DNA of 64,000 bases. Origin: Ceratotherium simum simum (taxonomy: Eukaryota; Chordata; Mammalia; Perissodactyla; Rhinocerotidae). Numbering within the stretch: position 1 is the stretch's first letter; every line of letters begins with the position of its first letter. Under the pieces are notes generated by a model that ran no database searches, had not been told where the DNA came from, and saw only the letters and a program-made list of their open reading frames with translations. The stretch spans positions 37,733,816 to 37,797,815 of the forward strand of contig NW_004454156.1 of the NCBI RefSeq assembly GCF_000283155.1, written 5' to 3'. Below, one piece after another: positions 39,346-52,460 of this stretch. Both the position numbers and the translations under genes were made by a program.

Positions 39346-39884
39346 TTGTAAATCAAAAAATGAATGATAAAGGCAACCAAACAATAATCTGGAATAAACA
39401 TTTTTTTACATGGCTAGTAAGTCAGGTTAGACCATGCACTGTTTTTATAGTTTTTATTTTTATAAATTTTAGACTGAGAGCTAATAGGTGCAGTGCTTTT
39501 CACAATTAGTGTGTGGAGGGAAAGACTGTGGAATTTGTCTAGAATGCAGATTGCAGGGTGCCACACTCATGGATTGGTTTTCTGCAAGTCTGGGGCAGGA
39601 CTCTAGAACTGCCTGTATAACAAGCTTTTTAGGAGATTCCACTGAAGGGAATCTGGGACCCACTTGCTGAGGAACTCGCTCCTAGAGGTGCAGGGTCTCA
39701 GTCGCCATAGCTTAATTTGCGCTTTCCATTGGAAAAAGCCAAGTACAACTACTTTTATCATTTTAAGGAGATGATTAGTAGCACTGGTTCTCCATCACTT
39801 ACAAAGACTCCTTTCTGCCTGAATACAGTTGCTTAGGCATCAGAGACATGTGGAGTGAGAGAAGAACAACTTTATTTACTATCC

Positions 39885-40025
39885 AATACCATCAGCCACC
39901 AGCAAACGTGTGACCATTAGCAAGCCACTTAAGCTCTGGGACGCTCAGTTTTCTCATCCATAAAATGAGATGGTTGGATCGTAACGGGCTTTCTTCAAAC
40001 TATAAAATCCCATGATTCTATGATT
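39885..40025 (+). repeat. MIR SINE variant
   Basis: gtgaccattagcaagccact, ttttctcatccataaaatga and aatcccatgattctatgatt fit a sense MIR/MIR3. Confidence 0.65.
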
Positions 40026-43000
40026 GCCATTCCCATTCCCATCACTGCGACGTCTGATCCCGGCTCATCTCTTTCTATTGCTTCTCCTCGCCTGCACCCT
40101 TTCCTTGGAGCACATCGCAATCTCGCCCTCCCACACTTGCTGCCTCCTTCTCCTCCTCCTCCTCACCAAGCACCTCAACCTTCAGGCCCAGCTCAAGATG
40201 GGTCTTCTCTCTGAAGCTTTCTCATTGGGGTTTTTTTTTGTAAGGGGAGTATGCTTACACATCTACAACTGTTTTTTTTTTCTCCTACTAAAGAAAACTA
40301 AGCAATGCAGATACGCCCAATGCTGTTGTCTTCATATCACTAGGCATGTCTTCATAACTAAGTTAAGGCTTTATAACTAAATTGAAGAATCAATAGTTTG
40401 TTTCATCAGAATGACTAGAGAAACTGTAAAGGACACTAAATTATAGGGAGATAGAAGAGGCCAGTGGGGAGAAGAGTTCTCTTTGCCATTCAGCAAAGCA
40501 CAGGAGTGCCCCTGGAATGTGCCCCTGTGGTGGGTGCCACACAGAGCCGAGGGCAAATGTTATCCTAACATTTCCTTACAATAACTCCTTCCCCAAAGCA
40601 GGCAATCTGGAAGCAGCAAACCATCAGACTCCTTGTCTTCCCTAAGCAGACTCCTATCCCTGCCCATGTCCTGGAGGGAAAACAACTCAGTGAGGCTCTC
40701 TGCAAACGATGTCTCCCTACACTGGATTTATTCCACACTTGAACTGAGGGCTTGAGCCCTTCGAAAGGGGAGAATCACTGTCATAAATCAAAAACTACTA
40801 TTTATAGGTGGGAGGGAGGTCTCCCTTGAGTCAGGAAACAAGGATAAATGTGGAATTAAAAGGGAAAAGCACTTATACTACCAGGATTCCACACACAGTG
40901 TATTAATAACTGTCAAGAATGGAAATTATAATGACACATAGAACATAATCCTATTCTATAAAAAGTAGCTTCCACTTTAATTAAATTTGATGCACTATGC
41001 TTCTACTGATTAAATTTTTTACCTCTTTCCAGGAATGTATAAGTTAAAAAAAAAAAAGAGAGAGACCACAAGTAAAACATCCGAAAAGAAATGGGTTTCC
41101 CACCTCAGGGTCCAAGTATCCTTACAGAAAACTGCACTCCTCCCTATGGAAGTTTCTTAGATCACAATTTTTCTTGTGTCTCACCATAAGAGATTTTCTA
41201 CTCTCTAAGTAACAAGCCCCCCTTCACCCTTTCTCAAGCTAATTCCTGCATGAGCTCCTCGCAATCCCACCCCCCAGGCAGGTACACATGTGTCTTAGCT
41301 GCAGCAAGCACGCGGCCCAGCTCTGAAGGTCACACACTTCCTTCCGGCAGCCGTCCCTCCCCTCTTCAGTGAGCCGCTACCTGGACAACTTCACAGTCCT
41401 CACCACCTTCCCTTCAGAGACAACAGTAAAATCACTCCGCATTTTTGTTGTTGCTGTTTTGGTTTTTTTTCCGCAAGGAGCAATCGAAGGATATGCTCCA
41501 GTATAAACTGAAGGCAATTTGGTAAAATATTCCTTTGCATTTCCTAATATTAGTAATAATAATAAAGCCCATTGTAAGCCCTTAATAAAGCAGTTTTTAC
41601 AGCTCTCTTCTTCCTAGCATTCTCAAGCTGCAGATGATTACAGCTCCCTCCTCAAGGCTCGCAAGTGGCTCAGGAAACTTATCCTAAGGTGCTAAGTTGA
41701 AAGTAAAGTGATATAAATTGTAGGAAAATAAAAGTTGTAAGCCCAAATGGTTCCTATAAGATTTATACAGGTATCTTCTAGAACCATGCCCCACAGTAAG
41801 TAGGTGTGGTGAGGAGAGAGCAATGGCACTTTACACACACATCACCACCTCGATGTGACTGGCTAGAGACGAGAGTTGAGAAAGTTCCAAACGGACTCAC
41901 TCCTGGCAGCAGGGGAACCAGAGGCACAGCAACAGCTGGAAAGAATCCCCAGAGCCCGTGCCCCTGTTGAAACGTGAGAGCTGAGATCTGGCAGGTATCC
42001 TGAACTGCACTCAGTTTAGCCCAACAAGCTGATAACAACCCAGGAATGGAAGGCTCTCTGCCTTCGCTTCCTTAGGTCCAGCAGAAAGACACGCATTTGC
42101 TTTCATGATGGGCAGGATGGCCTCAGTAAAGAGGGAACAGGCAAGAGAAACACATGGAGAACCAGTCAGGAAAAGTAAGAAAGAGGGGAAACCAGCCTGT
42201 TGTACTCTGGAAAGCAGGTGGAGTGGGTTTGGATATGGAGAGTAAGTTTTGATATAACAACATAAGGTATTTTCATTTCACAGTAGGAATCGCCAACTGC
42301 ATTAGAAATGGATGCTTTGGAACATAGAACCAGCTTGTTTAGGAACACGCAATTATTGTGTAACTATTTGCTGGGTGTGTAAGTGCAATAGGCATTCAGC
42401 TGGGTTGGGCTGGGGACACACAGGTTCCTGGCCCTCCATTTAGGGAGCTTAGGGAGGTGTCAGATATATAATCACAAATGAGAACACAATGGGATGTGGA
42501 CTATTCCATCTCCTCCCTGGGGCACGTGAAGAACAAACACCAGTGACCTCAGGACTAACCTTCTGTTTGAACATTTGAGCAAAGCTTCCGCTGCCTGGGC
42601 TGCTGACGCTCCTTCAGGCCTCCAGAGCCACCTGGGACCTGAGCTGGTGCTGAGACAGCTGACTTTAAGCACGCATCCACTTGGATCCATGTGGCCTGTC
42701 AATTCCCAGACCTCTCATCCTTGTCATCAGTGCAAAGTGCAAGATCCTCTGTTCTCCCATCCTCAAGGGAACGTGTATCCCCAGAGAATACTGCTCTGCT
42801 TCCCAGGGACTCATCCTTCCATGCCAATCTCTCTGCCTTCCCCAACCTTTCCTTTGCAGACAAACTCTCCCAGCATCTGAACATCATCACTCAAACCTGT
42901 TCTAACACTTACCTGGCTCACCTGAAAACGCAATTGCCTTACAGCCGTCTTCAGGGAGACCGTGAATTCCCTCACACTCACTTATTCACCTGGGCTGGAA

Positions 43001-43124
43001 GCAAGGTCGACATTCTCCAAGCTGATTACTGGCTAGCCCCACATCGTTGCTTTCCTCTCACATGCAAGCCCTCCATCTCTGTAGCTTTGCCTTCTACCCA
43101 TTTCCTAAGGAGGTAGGAGGTTCA

Positions 43125-43365
43125 GAGAATGCACTTTGACGTTAGGCAGTCTCTTAAGTTTGAGTTCCAGCCACTGAGGATGTGATCTTGGGTAAGTTAC
43201 ATCATCTCTCTAGGCTTCAACTGTACCATATGTAAGATGAGGATGATTAAAGCACCCGTATCTCACAGGACTGCTCTGTGGATTAAATAAGCTGATATAT
43301 GAAAAGCACCTAGGAGAGTGCCTGGAACACAGAAGCACTCAACACCTGTTGGCTATTTTATGAAA
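43125..43365 (+). repeat. MIR SINE, near full length
   Basis: Order is gttccagccactgaggatgt, gatcttgggtaagttacatc, gtggattaaataagctgata, gtgcctggaacacagaag and gttggctatttta, matching MIR end to end. Confidence 0.85.
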
Positions 43366-43664
43366 TTATAATTTGGAAGGCTTCAGTGTCTATGTGGACA
43401 AAGCATTTTCAACAGCCTGACCTCACTTGATCTTTTGGAATCCAGTGACCCTTGCTGCCCCCTCCACTTCAGCCGCTCACTCCTACAGCCACAGCTCTCT
43501 AAAATCTCTCAAGGCAAACACCCTACTCGCTGACCGCAATGGTTCATCCTCCAGTCCTCTCATGCCCATGCTCCTGCCGCACCAGCTCTTCAACCTCCCG
43601 TTGACATCTACTCCCCAGATCTTCCCCTTTTCTCCTCAGCCTGGGCCTTGTCCTGATTGTACCC

Positions 43665-43696
43665 CCTTAACAATACAGCCCCTTAACAATACAGCC
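43665..43696 (+). repeat. 16-bp perfect tandem duplication
   Basis: ccttaacaatacagcc occurs twice head to tail (43665-43680, 43681-43696) with no mismatch. Confidence 0.95.
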
Positions 43697-44315
43697 TCAA
43701 ACGCACGGTGTTCCACCTGAGCCGCCACCTTCATGATGCCTTTAAATTTCCTGCCCCTTTAACCCCCATCCATACCTGGTCTTGTGACAGCAGCCCCAAC
43801 TTAGTTAAACCCAGGGCTGGCAAACCTGAATGTCTTCAGGAGCCATGCAGAAATTCTAAAAGAGTAGAGGAGTATTATAGACAACTCAGGAGGGTCTGTG
43901 CCCTCAGAGGGGGCTTCACTACTCATCCCCTGCAGAAACACACAGTCCGTGTTGCTCTACCTTCTAAGTGCTCAAGAGAAGCTAGATTTTTACACAAAGC
44001 ATCCCAGATTTTAAATGCTGATGACTAATTTAAAGATGGCAAATTAAAAAAAGACAAATAAAAGAAAACATGTCTTGGGATCAAATTCAGCCCCAAGGCT
44101 GCCAATTGCAAATTGTGATTCGAACCAATTACTTCCTCTGTGCTGATACCCCAGCTCTCGAGGGATGCTGGGGAAAAGCACACTCCTGGCAGTAGCTGTT
44201 CTACGTCTTCAACACTGACATCCCTCACATTCCTAACAGACTTCCATTCAATCCTAAGGATCACTTCTTCCATGATGCTTTCTCTGACTAGCGGCACAAA
44301 GATAAATAGCTGTTG

Positions 44316-44316
<1 letters not shown>

Positions 44317-44354
<38 letters not shown>
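44317..44354 (+). repeat. (TG)19 microsatellite
   Basis: 38 bp of perfect TG dinucleotides, flanked by tgttgc and attggg. It produces spurious valine-cysteine and histidine-threonine open frames on the two strands. Confidence 0.98.
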
Positions 44355-44355
<1 letters not shown>

Positions 44356-44819
44356 TTGGGCACAGATTGTAAAATGTCTATCAAGTGTGGGAGAGTCGGG
44401 GCAGAGGAAGGACATTCCAGGAAGAGGGAAAAACCTAATCAAATTTACAGGGGAAAGAAAGAGTATAGTAGTGTTTAGGCTGGAGCAAATGGTCCAGCCC
44501 ACCAGGAGCATATGTGTTGGGATGGTGACCGTGGATACTGTGTGGAGACCTGCAGGAGACACGGCTAACGAGGTAGGCCAGGGCTGGGTAATAAGGGGCC
44601 TCATATACCATATTAAGAAGTATCTTTAATTATAAGCAATAGGAAAATAATAAAACATCTTAAACAAGTGATATAGTCTTCCAGTGGGGTGGTTATCTAA
44701 GGCGAAAACTAACACTGTCACGAATTCCATTTTTCTTGAATCATAAAGATAGGTGGGATTAGTGCCAATGTTTTAAGCTGCAAGATGCATTAAAAGTTTA
44801 AATACCAATGACCACAATA

Positions 44820-45115
44820 GCCTAGAACGCCCTTTCCTCTTTCTCCATCTGGTGAACTCTGACTCACTCATAAAGACTCAGCTCAAAAGTCAAATTCAAC
44901 AGTTTTCCAAACTGGAATTAGTATCTCTTTGCTCTGTGAGCTTACTGTTTTTGCACACTTGTACTTCTAAGGCATGTAGCATTTTGAACAGCAATGATTT
45001 ATACCTGTTGGCCTTCCCTTTAGACTAGAAGCTCCTTGACATCGGTGTCTTTGTCTTATGCCCACCAGGTAGCACGATGCCTAGCACATGATAAACACTC
45101 AAATACTGTTCCCCG
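44820..45115 (+). repeat. L2 LINE 3' part
   Basis: Sense L2 order: ctttctccatctggtgaact, actcataaagactcagctca, gactagaagctccttgacat, cacgatgcctagcacatgat, aaacactcaaatactg. Confidence 0.8.
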
Positions 45116-45179
45116 AACAGACCAAAAACACTATGGGGTTTTATGCCAGGACCTGCCCCAGATTAACTATCCATAAATT

Positions 45180-45275
45180 TAATTAAAAGCATTTATCGAA
45201 CATTTACCTGTGCTAGGCACTGATGAGAGAGAACTATATAAGGTGCATCCGTGTCCTCGAAAAGTACACAATCTA
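45180..45275 (-). repeat. L2 3' fragment, antisense
   Basis: gcatttatcgaacatttacc then tgtgctaggcactgatgag, the reversed L2 terminus. It lies tail to tail with the previous L2. Confidence 0.6.
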
Positions 45276-48200
45276 ATGTCTTAAGAAGTGGCCTAAGAGT
45301 CTTGAAGAATCCATGATCTCGCTAAGGAAACCAAAGTGTTTGATCCTATTATCACAAGAGCCGTGACATACAACTTCTTTCCTTTTCAAACAAAAGCAAA
45401 GTCAGGAAAGGATAATTTAAAATGCACTTGTCTGTGCGACACACTCACAACAGACTAACTGACCATCAAGTCCAAGAGAAACCAGCTGTCTCCACCTCCA
45501 GGGCTGCAGTTCAGCAGTTCAATGTCTACAGGCAAATACAACCCAAGCCATGAACTGCGTCTATGCAACAATGAGGAGTCCTATCTCTTACAACCAATGA
45601 AAAGATGCAGATGAAGAGTAAAATATATTCCATGAAATTTGGGGTTGCTTTTGGTATTTCCAGAAGAGGCAGGATTTTAATATTTTCGATTGGCTTACCA
45701 GCTATGTAAATAACTTTACAAAACACTTTTGCAGAACTGTCTGGAGCTGTTCTTCTGTTTGCCTATGCCATGATGATGATACAATCAAATGAGGGTGGGT
45801 GGGGAAAGCCCCCTAAGATTCAATATTGTCCATGCTGTGGATTCTGCTTTCCAACTTTATTGAAAGTCTTATGGAATTCCGTTGAGTTGCTTTCTTTCAG
45901 TGTGAGTCAGAAGGCCATGTATTTAGTGTCTGGTGATGGCCAGGCCCACTCAGACCAAACTGTAAGCCCCTGAAAACCACTTGAGTGAGAGCCTTGAGCT
46001 TTGTTTCAGGACTGAAACAAATATAAAATAAGACTAGAAACTGGTCAAATTCAAGGTGAAACACAAAAGGCATAAGGCAGTGGTATAGGAAGTGCAGGGC
46101 TTACACATCTGAAGTGAATTATTGACAAATTAAACTCTACTAGGGAGATAGTTCATCTCCAATGGGCAAGGGCTTTACTTCTAGGAAAGCATATTTTCTT
46201 CAATCTGGGGACAAGTCCAATAAAAACATGAAATTCCTACAATTATTTTGTTTTAAAAACATCAGAGTTTAATATAGACTCTGGCTTTTTTAGTTATGAG
46301 TTGACTTGCTCTTTGGGCCAAAAATTACTGTGACAGAGGGCAACAGAATAGATGTTCTTTTCTTAGTTGAGAAAGAAGGGCTTCAAATATATTTCCAAAT
46401 TTATTCTGCATGTGTTTAAAAACAGAGAGAATGCTACCAGGAGAGCATGTCAAGAGTCAGGAATGTTTTAAATCTGTGCTATGTTAATGCATATTTTACA
46501 TATTGTATAATTTAATTTTATTTATCCCCAAAAAGCAGCTGGATAAATTATCCAAATTAAAGGGAACAACTCAAAATGAACTGAATTAGAGAAATTTGTC
46601 TACTAACAGACTAATCTTAAAAAAACCCCAAACTGTTATTAAGTGCCATCTTTGAGAAATCTTGGTAACAGATGGACATGATAATTAATTGCAAGGCTCT
46701 TAATTTGATAAAGTCCTTTTGAAAATGCATATTCAGGGACAATTTCCACTGGTTAGCTTGAGTAAGCATGATACAAACAACTTAATTATCTAACACAATG
46801 TTAGAAGCATATGGGTCTACAATAAATACTATTTGATGATCTATAGAACATTGTCTCAAAGAAGAACTAAGGAGTGCTCCCTGAGCTCTGAGAAGGAACC
46901 TGTCAATTCCAAGCCATCCTCAGGAAGTTTCTGGCTTGGACATGTGTCTTGGGCTGATGTGCCTCGTATTGACAGTCTGCCCTCTGTGTTCCTGACTCTT
47001 GTGTAATCCTCTCACCCACCACCCCCACTGCCAACATCCTCCTAAAGGGTTCAACCCACAGAAAGCTAGGCTGAGGCTCTGGAGATAAGAGTTGACTGAG
47101 GAGCTCTGGAACGCTCAATCACCCCAGCGTAAGTACGTTAGCAAACAAAAAGTTAAAGGACTCTTGACACTGTCACTCCAAGGCTATTACTCAGAAGTGG
47201 ACAGATGTTAACGGAACAGAGGAATAAGAAAATCCATTGGGTTCTCAGTAAGATGGGCATGGTATCATTCCAGATTTGAAACCATAGGCAAATTGGGAGG
47301 GATACGAAAAACTGTCATCAGTTTTTCTGTATGTATGTGTGCCTTTTGAGGTCCTTGATTTCTTAGTTTGAATTTCAACCTGGCATATTACTTTACAGCT
47401 TTTTCTTAAATTCAGTTTTCATTACTTGGTGGAAAGCCAGTTTATTAATTGATTCTTCTCTTGAAGGCAGATTACTCTATGTTCCCTTCTTATCTCCTTC
47501 CAAAGGTCTGAAACATTTTTGAAACTGACAGAGGTGATATTTGTAAGGTGTTGAGTTCCTTCAAGCCTGGGCCATATCTTATTCATCACCACACCCCACC
47601 CTAGCCCAGTGCTGTCTGTCTTCCATGAGGTCCTCAATGAGTCTTTGCCATTTAACTGAGCATTTTCAAATCTGCACCTTGTTTTCACTCACTGTAGCTT
47701 TGTGGTTAGATTAATTTTGATCTAACTCAAGTGCTTCTGAAGGGAAGGGACAACCTGCCAAAGATTCCATTCTGCTGGCCTCATCCAGTATGAGTCAATT
47801 TCAGGCTGTGAATTCTGGAACCCCAGAAAGCTCTTTTTCTAAGTATCTACATCTATTCACAGGAAACAGTGTGCTAGCAATCTGCTAAGATTCTATTATC
47901 ATAACACAAGATAGCACCAACAAGACGAATTTTCTTGAGAGCACAAAGAAACCAGGATGAGGAACGGGAACTAAGCATCCTAGGTTTTCAACTTGAAGCA
48001 GCAGAGCACGAATATCTAGAGGTTATAGTGAAAGTAAAGGAAACTCATGACCTTTGTTCTGGTCATGGGCTGTAAATCTGACATGTCTTTCAGATACAAT
48101 GGGGTTGGCATCTTCCTTTTATCTTATTTCCCTTCCTGGAATTACAGCGTTTGGAGCTGTTATGATATGACAGGGTATGAGTGGGAAACTGTCTTCTAAG

Positions 48201-49129
48201 GTCAATATCTTATAAGAGAGGAATAAAACTCAGGCTCAAACAAGGAAAAAGGAACTTAATTCAGTAGATTCTGTTTTACTTTATGAGGCATAGAAAGAAA
48301 TGGTCCAATCATAAAGTTAGGAACAGAGAATCTAAAACTGTGTGTGTGTGTGTATACAAGTTAGTGTGAAATACAGAAAAACGTAATAAGAATATGGAGG
48401 AGCCGGATAAAGAGGAGTGACAGGGAAGACAGACAAAGACAGAACCTCAGGGAAAGGGAGGTAGTGACAGGTGGGGAGAAACAGGGTCTGGGGGCCAGCG
48501 AGTAGCCACGCACAGGTTGATGTAGTTCATGCTGGTGAGGGCGCAGCGGTACGAGGATGCTACACACATCAGCCTCCCCCCAAGGCAGGCTGACAGGCAG
48601 AACTATCCACATTCTGTTAGAAAGCAGTTCAATAGAGTAAACCCTTATCTTACGGATTCGGCCTTTCGCCAGATATTCTCCGCTCCTGCTATATAAGGGA
48701 CTATCTATTTACAGATGTAAAAAATATATATATAACTAGCCAATTTCAACTAGCCATTGACCAACAGGCAATCTATTTTATTGGATTATCACTCAGCTTT
48801 CACAATTCAACCAGTTCTGATTACCCAGGTTTAAATCATTAGTCTAATAGTCTGTTTATTTCATTTTGCCTTTCCTAAGTTTTTTTTGTTTGTTTTTTTT
48901 AAAGAAAATGGGAAAAAAAAAGGTAACCATATTTCTTTTACGACTTCCTTTGGACTTTCTTCCCTTCCTATCACTATGCAAACTATATATTTTTCCCATT
49001 ATCTTTTGAGTCCCGGAATTTTCTAAAATTTTCCTTCTCCTCTCTTTCCCAGGAGTCTCCTATCACCAGCAGCTTGGGTTCCTTCCCCTCTAAAGGGTTT
49101 GGAGAAGTCAGAGTTTAAAGGTAGAAGTT

Positions 49130-49265
49130 GCTTTTGAGATCATCAAATCCCTCCTTCTCTCTCAGATAAGAAAACAAACCCAGATGACATGAGAGGCTTG
49201 TCCTAATTCATGCAGAAGTGGACCTGGACTCTAGCACTCAACGTCCAGGGGTGTGCTCTCTCTGC
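49130..49265 (-). repeat. MIR3-like fragment
   Basis: gagatcatcaaatccctcct, ctcagataagaaaacaaacc and agaagtggacctggactcta follow the antisense MIR3 pattern. Confidence 0.5.
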
Positions 49266-51007
49266 CCAGCATCAGGTGATGTGTGGAGGAGTATTCTTTA
49301 GCTGCTGTTTGCTCACAGGTAGACATTTGCTCACAGACTACAATAACAAAGGAAAGTTTAGGACATGGCATATTAGGTCTCTTGAGTGGTGGTGCCAGGG
49401 AAGGGCCGGTGGGGAGCGAGCCCAGGGTCACAGGGGGACAATGCTTCCCAGCAGTTTATGTTCACACAGCCTGGCTCTGCCACTCACCAGGCAGGACCTC
49501 CCGCCTCATGATGCTCCATCTCTGAAACGGGAGAGCCATGCAACCTGCCTCCTGGGAGGGAGCACTAGGATTCAGGCTCGTCTACATTTCCAGTGGAACT
49601 GTACTTTAAAATCTAATGTGCTCAAGATATCCTATTAAACTTTTTGGTGAAAACCGAAGTCACATATTAAGTCAACATTTTAGCTAACAGATAATCTAAA
49701 ATTTTTAATTACTTTGGACTACGGAAAAAAGAGTTAAAAATGCTTCTAAATCTTGATTTAAAAATAAAATAGAATTTTCAGTACAGTGTCTCAGAAAGCA
49801 AGAGATACAAATGTTCCGGATATAGGTTCTGGAAAAGAATCAGACCCTTAGTCAGAGAGAGGCTAGAGCCAGGAGGGAGCTTGGGAATCTGGCTTGCTGC
49901 ACTGTACACAACCCAGGAGAAACACTATTTTAAGTTTTTGAACATTATAAACAATGACAATTTATTTCCACCTCAAAATAACCGATTGGATTTTTCTCAA
50001 TAACTTTTAAGGAATGCATATTTATAGACAGAAATTGATAACAGAATGTTTCAGAACAAAAAGTTTGGGACAAATCTCATGAAAATAAATTTAGAATGGG
50101 TGACTGTCAATAACATATTACATTCATTCATCTTAATAAAAAACAGTTATGTAACAAATCAAAAGGCATAAGGGTATTGAAAAACTAATTTGGCTTACAG
50201 TGAAAGTGAATAAGCTAGAGGTATTACTGTCTAGGTTTTTAACTAGTTAATGTCTACCCTGTAAGCCTGTACCTAAAAAGACTGGAGAAAAATTACAGAG
50301 GCAAAGGGAAAACTGTAAAATTAGGCACATACATTGGAGATAGCAAAGAGTGAGGAGTATAGAGAAAACAATTGTGATCTAGGAGCTCTCTTCTTGAGAA
50401 ATAGTCCAACGGGGCTGAGGTCTGGGCTGGCTGACACAGGAGAACAGGGGAGGCACAGATGTACAGCCCAGGCTGATCTACCCTCCAACCACATCTGGTG
50501 GGTCCACTTCTTTCAGACAACCATTATATAATGAACCATTATAGAGGAGGAGACGGTCGATGCAATGCCTCTGAAAGTTTTTTTGTGTCTTTGTTTCTAA
50601 AACTGACCTGGTTTCATCAGGCAGATCTTGTGGCATCCAAAAATGGCATTTTCTGTTATGTGATGAGAGAAAACCAAGTTTAACTAGGTAGTCACAACAC
50701 TCCTTAAGGAGAGGAGATAAAAATGATGGCTGGCTAAAGGACGCTGAAAGCTGGTGGTGCTGAGGCTCATCAATCATGCATCTACTCTCGGGTGAACTGC
50801 TGACTGGCAGGTGCAGAGAGCAGCAGAAAGCCGGCTGCCAAAGGGAAAGGAGCTTAACTACAGGTGGCCTGAAGTACACCTGAGGACCCAGAGCCCCAGG
50901 CCAGAAGGACATCAGTCTTTGGAAAAGGGTCACATAGCTGCAGCACTCCACCAACTTTCTACAATCAGAAAATGAAATTTAAAGGGCACCTATTTTGGTT
51001 AAATGTA

Positions 51008-51434
51008 TGTTATGGTGGATTAAAAACGGCCACAAATTCTTCAATCAAGAGATGGAGTCGACCCCCCCACTCTTCCAATCAGGGCTTTGACCAATAGAAT
51101 GTGAGAAAGTGATGTTGTGTGACTTCCAACTCTTGGTCTTCTAAGGCTTTGCTACTTCCCCTCTTGCTTCTGCCATCATGTGAATAAGTCCAGGATGAAA
51201 GACCATACAGGAGGTGATAGGGGAATGGCCCTTCCAGCCATCCCAGCTCAGTTTCCAGACATGTGAATGACACCACCTTACATCATCCAGCCCCAGACAA
51301 CCTGCCAGCTGACTACAGAAGAATCACCCAGTTAACACACACAGTCATTGTGTGTGTTAAAACAACAAATCTTTGTTGTTTTAAGCTACTACTTTTGGGG
51401 GTAGCTTGTTACACAGCAAAGACTAACTGAAACA
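51008..51434 (+). mobile_element. MLT1-like LTR of an ERVL-MaLR element
   Basis: Starts near tgttatgg and contains tgaccaatagaatgtgagaa, tctgccatcatgtgaataag, acatgtgaatgacaccacct, tttgttgttttaagctacta and ggtagcttgttacacagcaa, ending aactgaaaca. This is the motif order of an old MaLR solo LTR. No clear 5-bp target duplication and no internal retroviral sequence is seen. It has no coding capacity. Confidence 0.7.
51332..51384. repeat. Two overlapping hairpins inside the MLT1-like LTR
   Basis: Arms of 12 bp, ttaacacacaca (51332-51343) and tgtgtgtgttaa (51349-51360), with a 5-nt loop. Directly after, 13-bp arms ttaaaacaacaaa (51357-51369) and tttgttgttttaa (51372-51384) have a 2-nt loop. The two share the central ttaa. 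All pairs are perfect. Confidence 0.95.
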
Positions 51435-51552
51435 TAGGTGTACTGTGTTACTATGTGCTATGCTGACACAAATAAATATGTTGGTGAGATATATTCATTG
51501 ATATATTTCCCGGACTTAAAAACAACAATGAAACATTCTTACCAAAAACACT

Positions 51553-51795
51553 GCAGTGGAAAAGCACAGGGCTTTGAATCAAAGAACCTGGGTTGAAAAC
51601 TTGGACCTGCTCCATCCCTTGTACCAGAGAACATTTGTGATTTTGCACAAGTCACTTATTCTCTCAATCTCTGTTTTCACACCTATAAAGTCCTCATGGA
51701 GTCAGAATGATGATAAAATGAGAACAACAAAAGTGAAAATGCTTTGTAAATAGCAAGGTGCGTTACACTGAGCTATCATTGTTACTGTAACCTAC
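51553..51795 (+). repeat. MIR SINE, near full length
   Basis: cagtggaaaagcacagggct, caaagaacctgggttgaaaa, gattttgcacaagtcactta and gctatcattgttactgt follow MIR order. Confidence 0.85.
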
Positions 51796-52389
51796 ATGGC
51801 ACTTAAAGACTTTCTTGTTTTTCCTTCCCTGCAAAGACATCATTTGGATCAATGTATCTGACGTAACTTTCTCTGTTCTAAGTTTCCTTTTACATAGAGG
51901 CATTTGTACATACACACGCATACACGGCCTTCCAAAGACCATAAGGTGTCATGAGCATGGACATGTCCCTTTTTTCCTTTGTCACTGTGTAGTGTTTTGA
52001 CCCAGTGTAAGGCCCAGAGCCACTCTCCTTCCTTTTCACTATCTCCTGAAAGGTATGATGAGCTGCCATATAGCTCACATCCTTGTCCAGTGCTAAGAGA
52101 AGAAAAGAGGATGAAAAGAATTGGCAAGCCAAGCTGAAGGAAGAATTAAAAATGGTTAAAAGTTAATTATATCACACATAAGAATGATGTCTAAACAGCA
52201 TGAAGTTCGGAAGAAAAGACAGCAAAAAAGAGGAAAATGAAGGATGGGCTATTAAGAAAAGGCAGGGATGCAGCAAGGAAAGAAGAAATAACTTAGAGAG
52301 GACAGAGGTAGGTGGGAAAACCAGTACTTGTCAGGGATAGAAGTGGAAAGAGACACATCCATGCATGATAAGGACACCTAGAGGGTAGT

Positions 52390-52460
52390 GTCTATCACTT
52401 GTAAGAGATCAACTCATGTTTGACGAATGAATAAATAACTGAATGAATGAATGAACTGAA
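52390..52460 (+). repeat. L2 3' terminus with GAAT/AATG repeats
   Basis: catgtttgacgaatgaataa followed by gaatgaatgaatgaactg, the typical L2 terminal repeat. Confidence 0.5.

Noticed and set aside
42691..43116. 141-codon and neighbouring open frames in a GC-richer patch
   Set aside because: Several frames on both strands are open at once and none resembles a known protein. Likely low stop density from composition.
44025..44629. Open frames rich in alternating Val-Cys or His-Thr
   Set aside because: Translations of the (TG)19 microsatellite.
48343..48355. Short TG tract as a regulatory element
   Set aside because: Only about six units long; nothing distinguishes it from background simple sequence.
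51008..51434. Endogenous retrovirus with coding capacity
   Set aside because: Only a solo LTR-like sequence is visible; no internal gag, pol or env sequence adjoins it.
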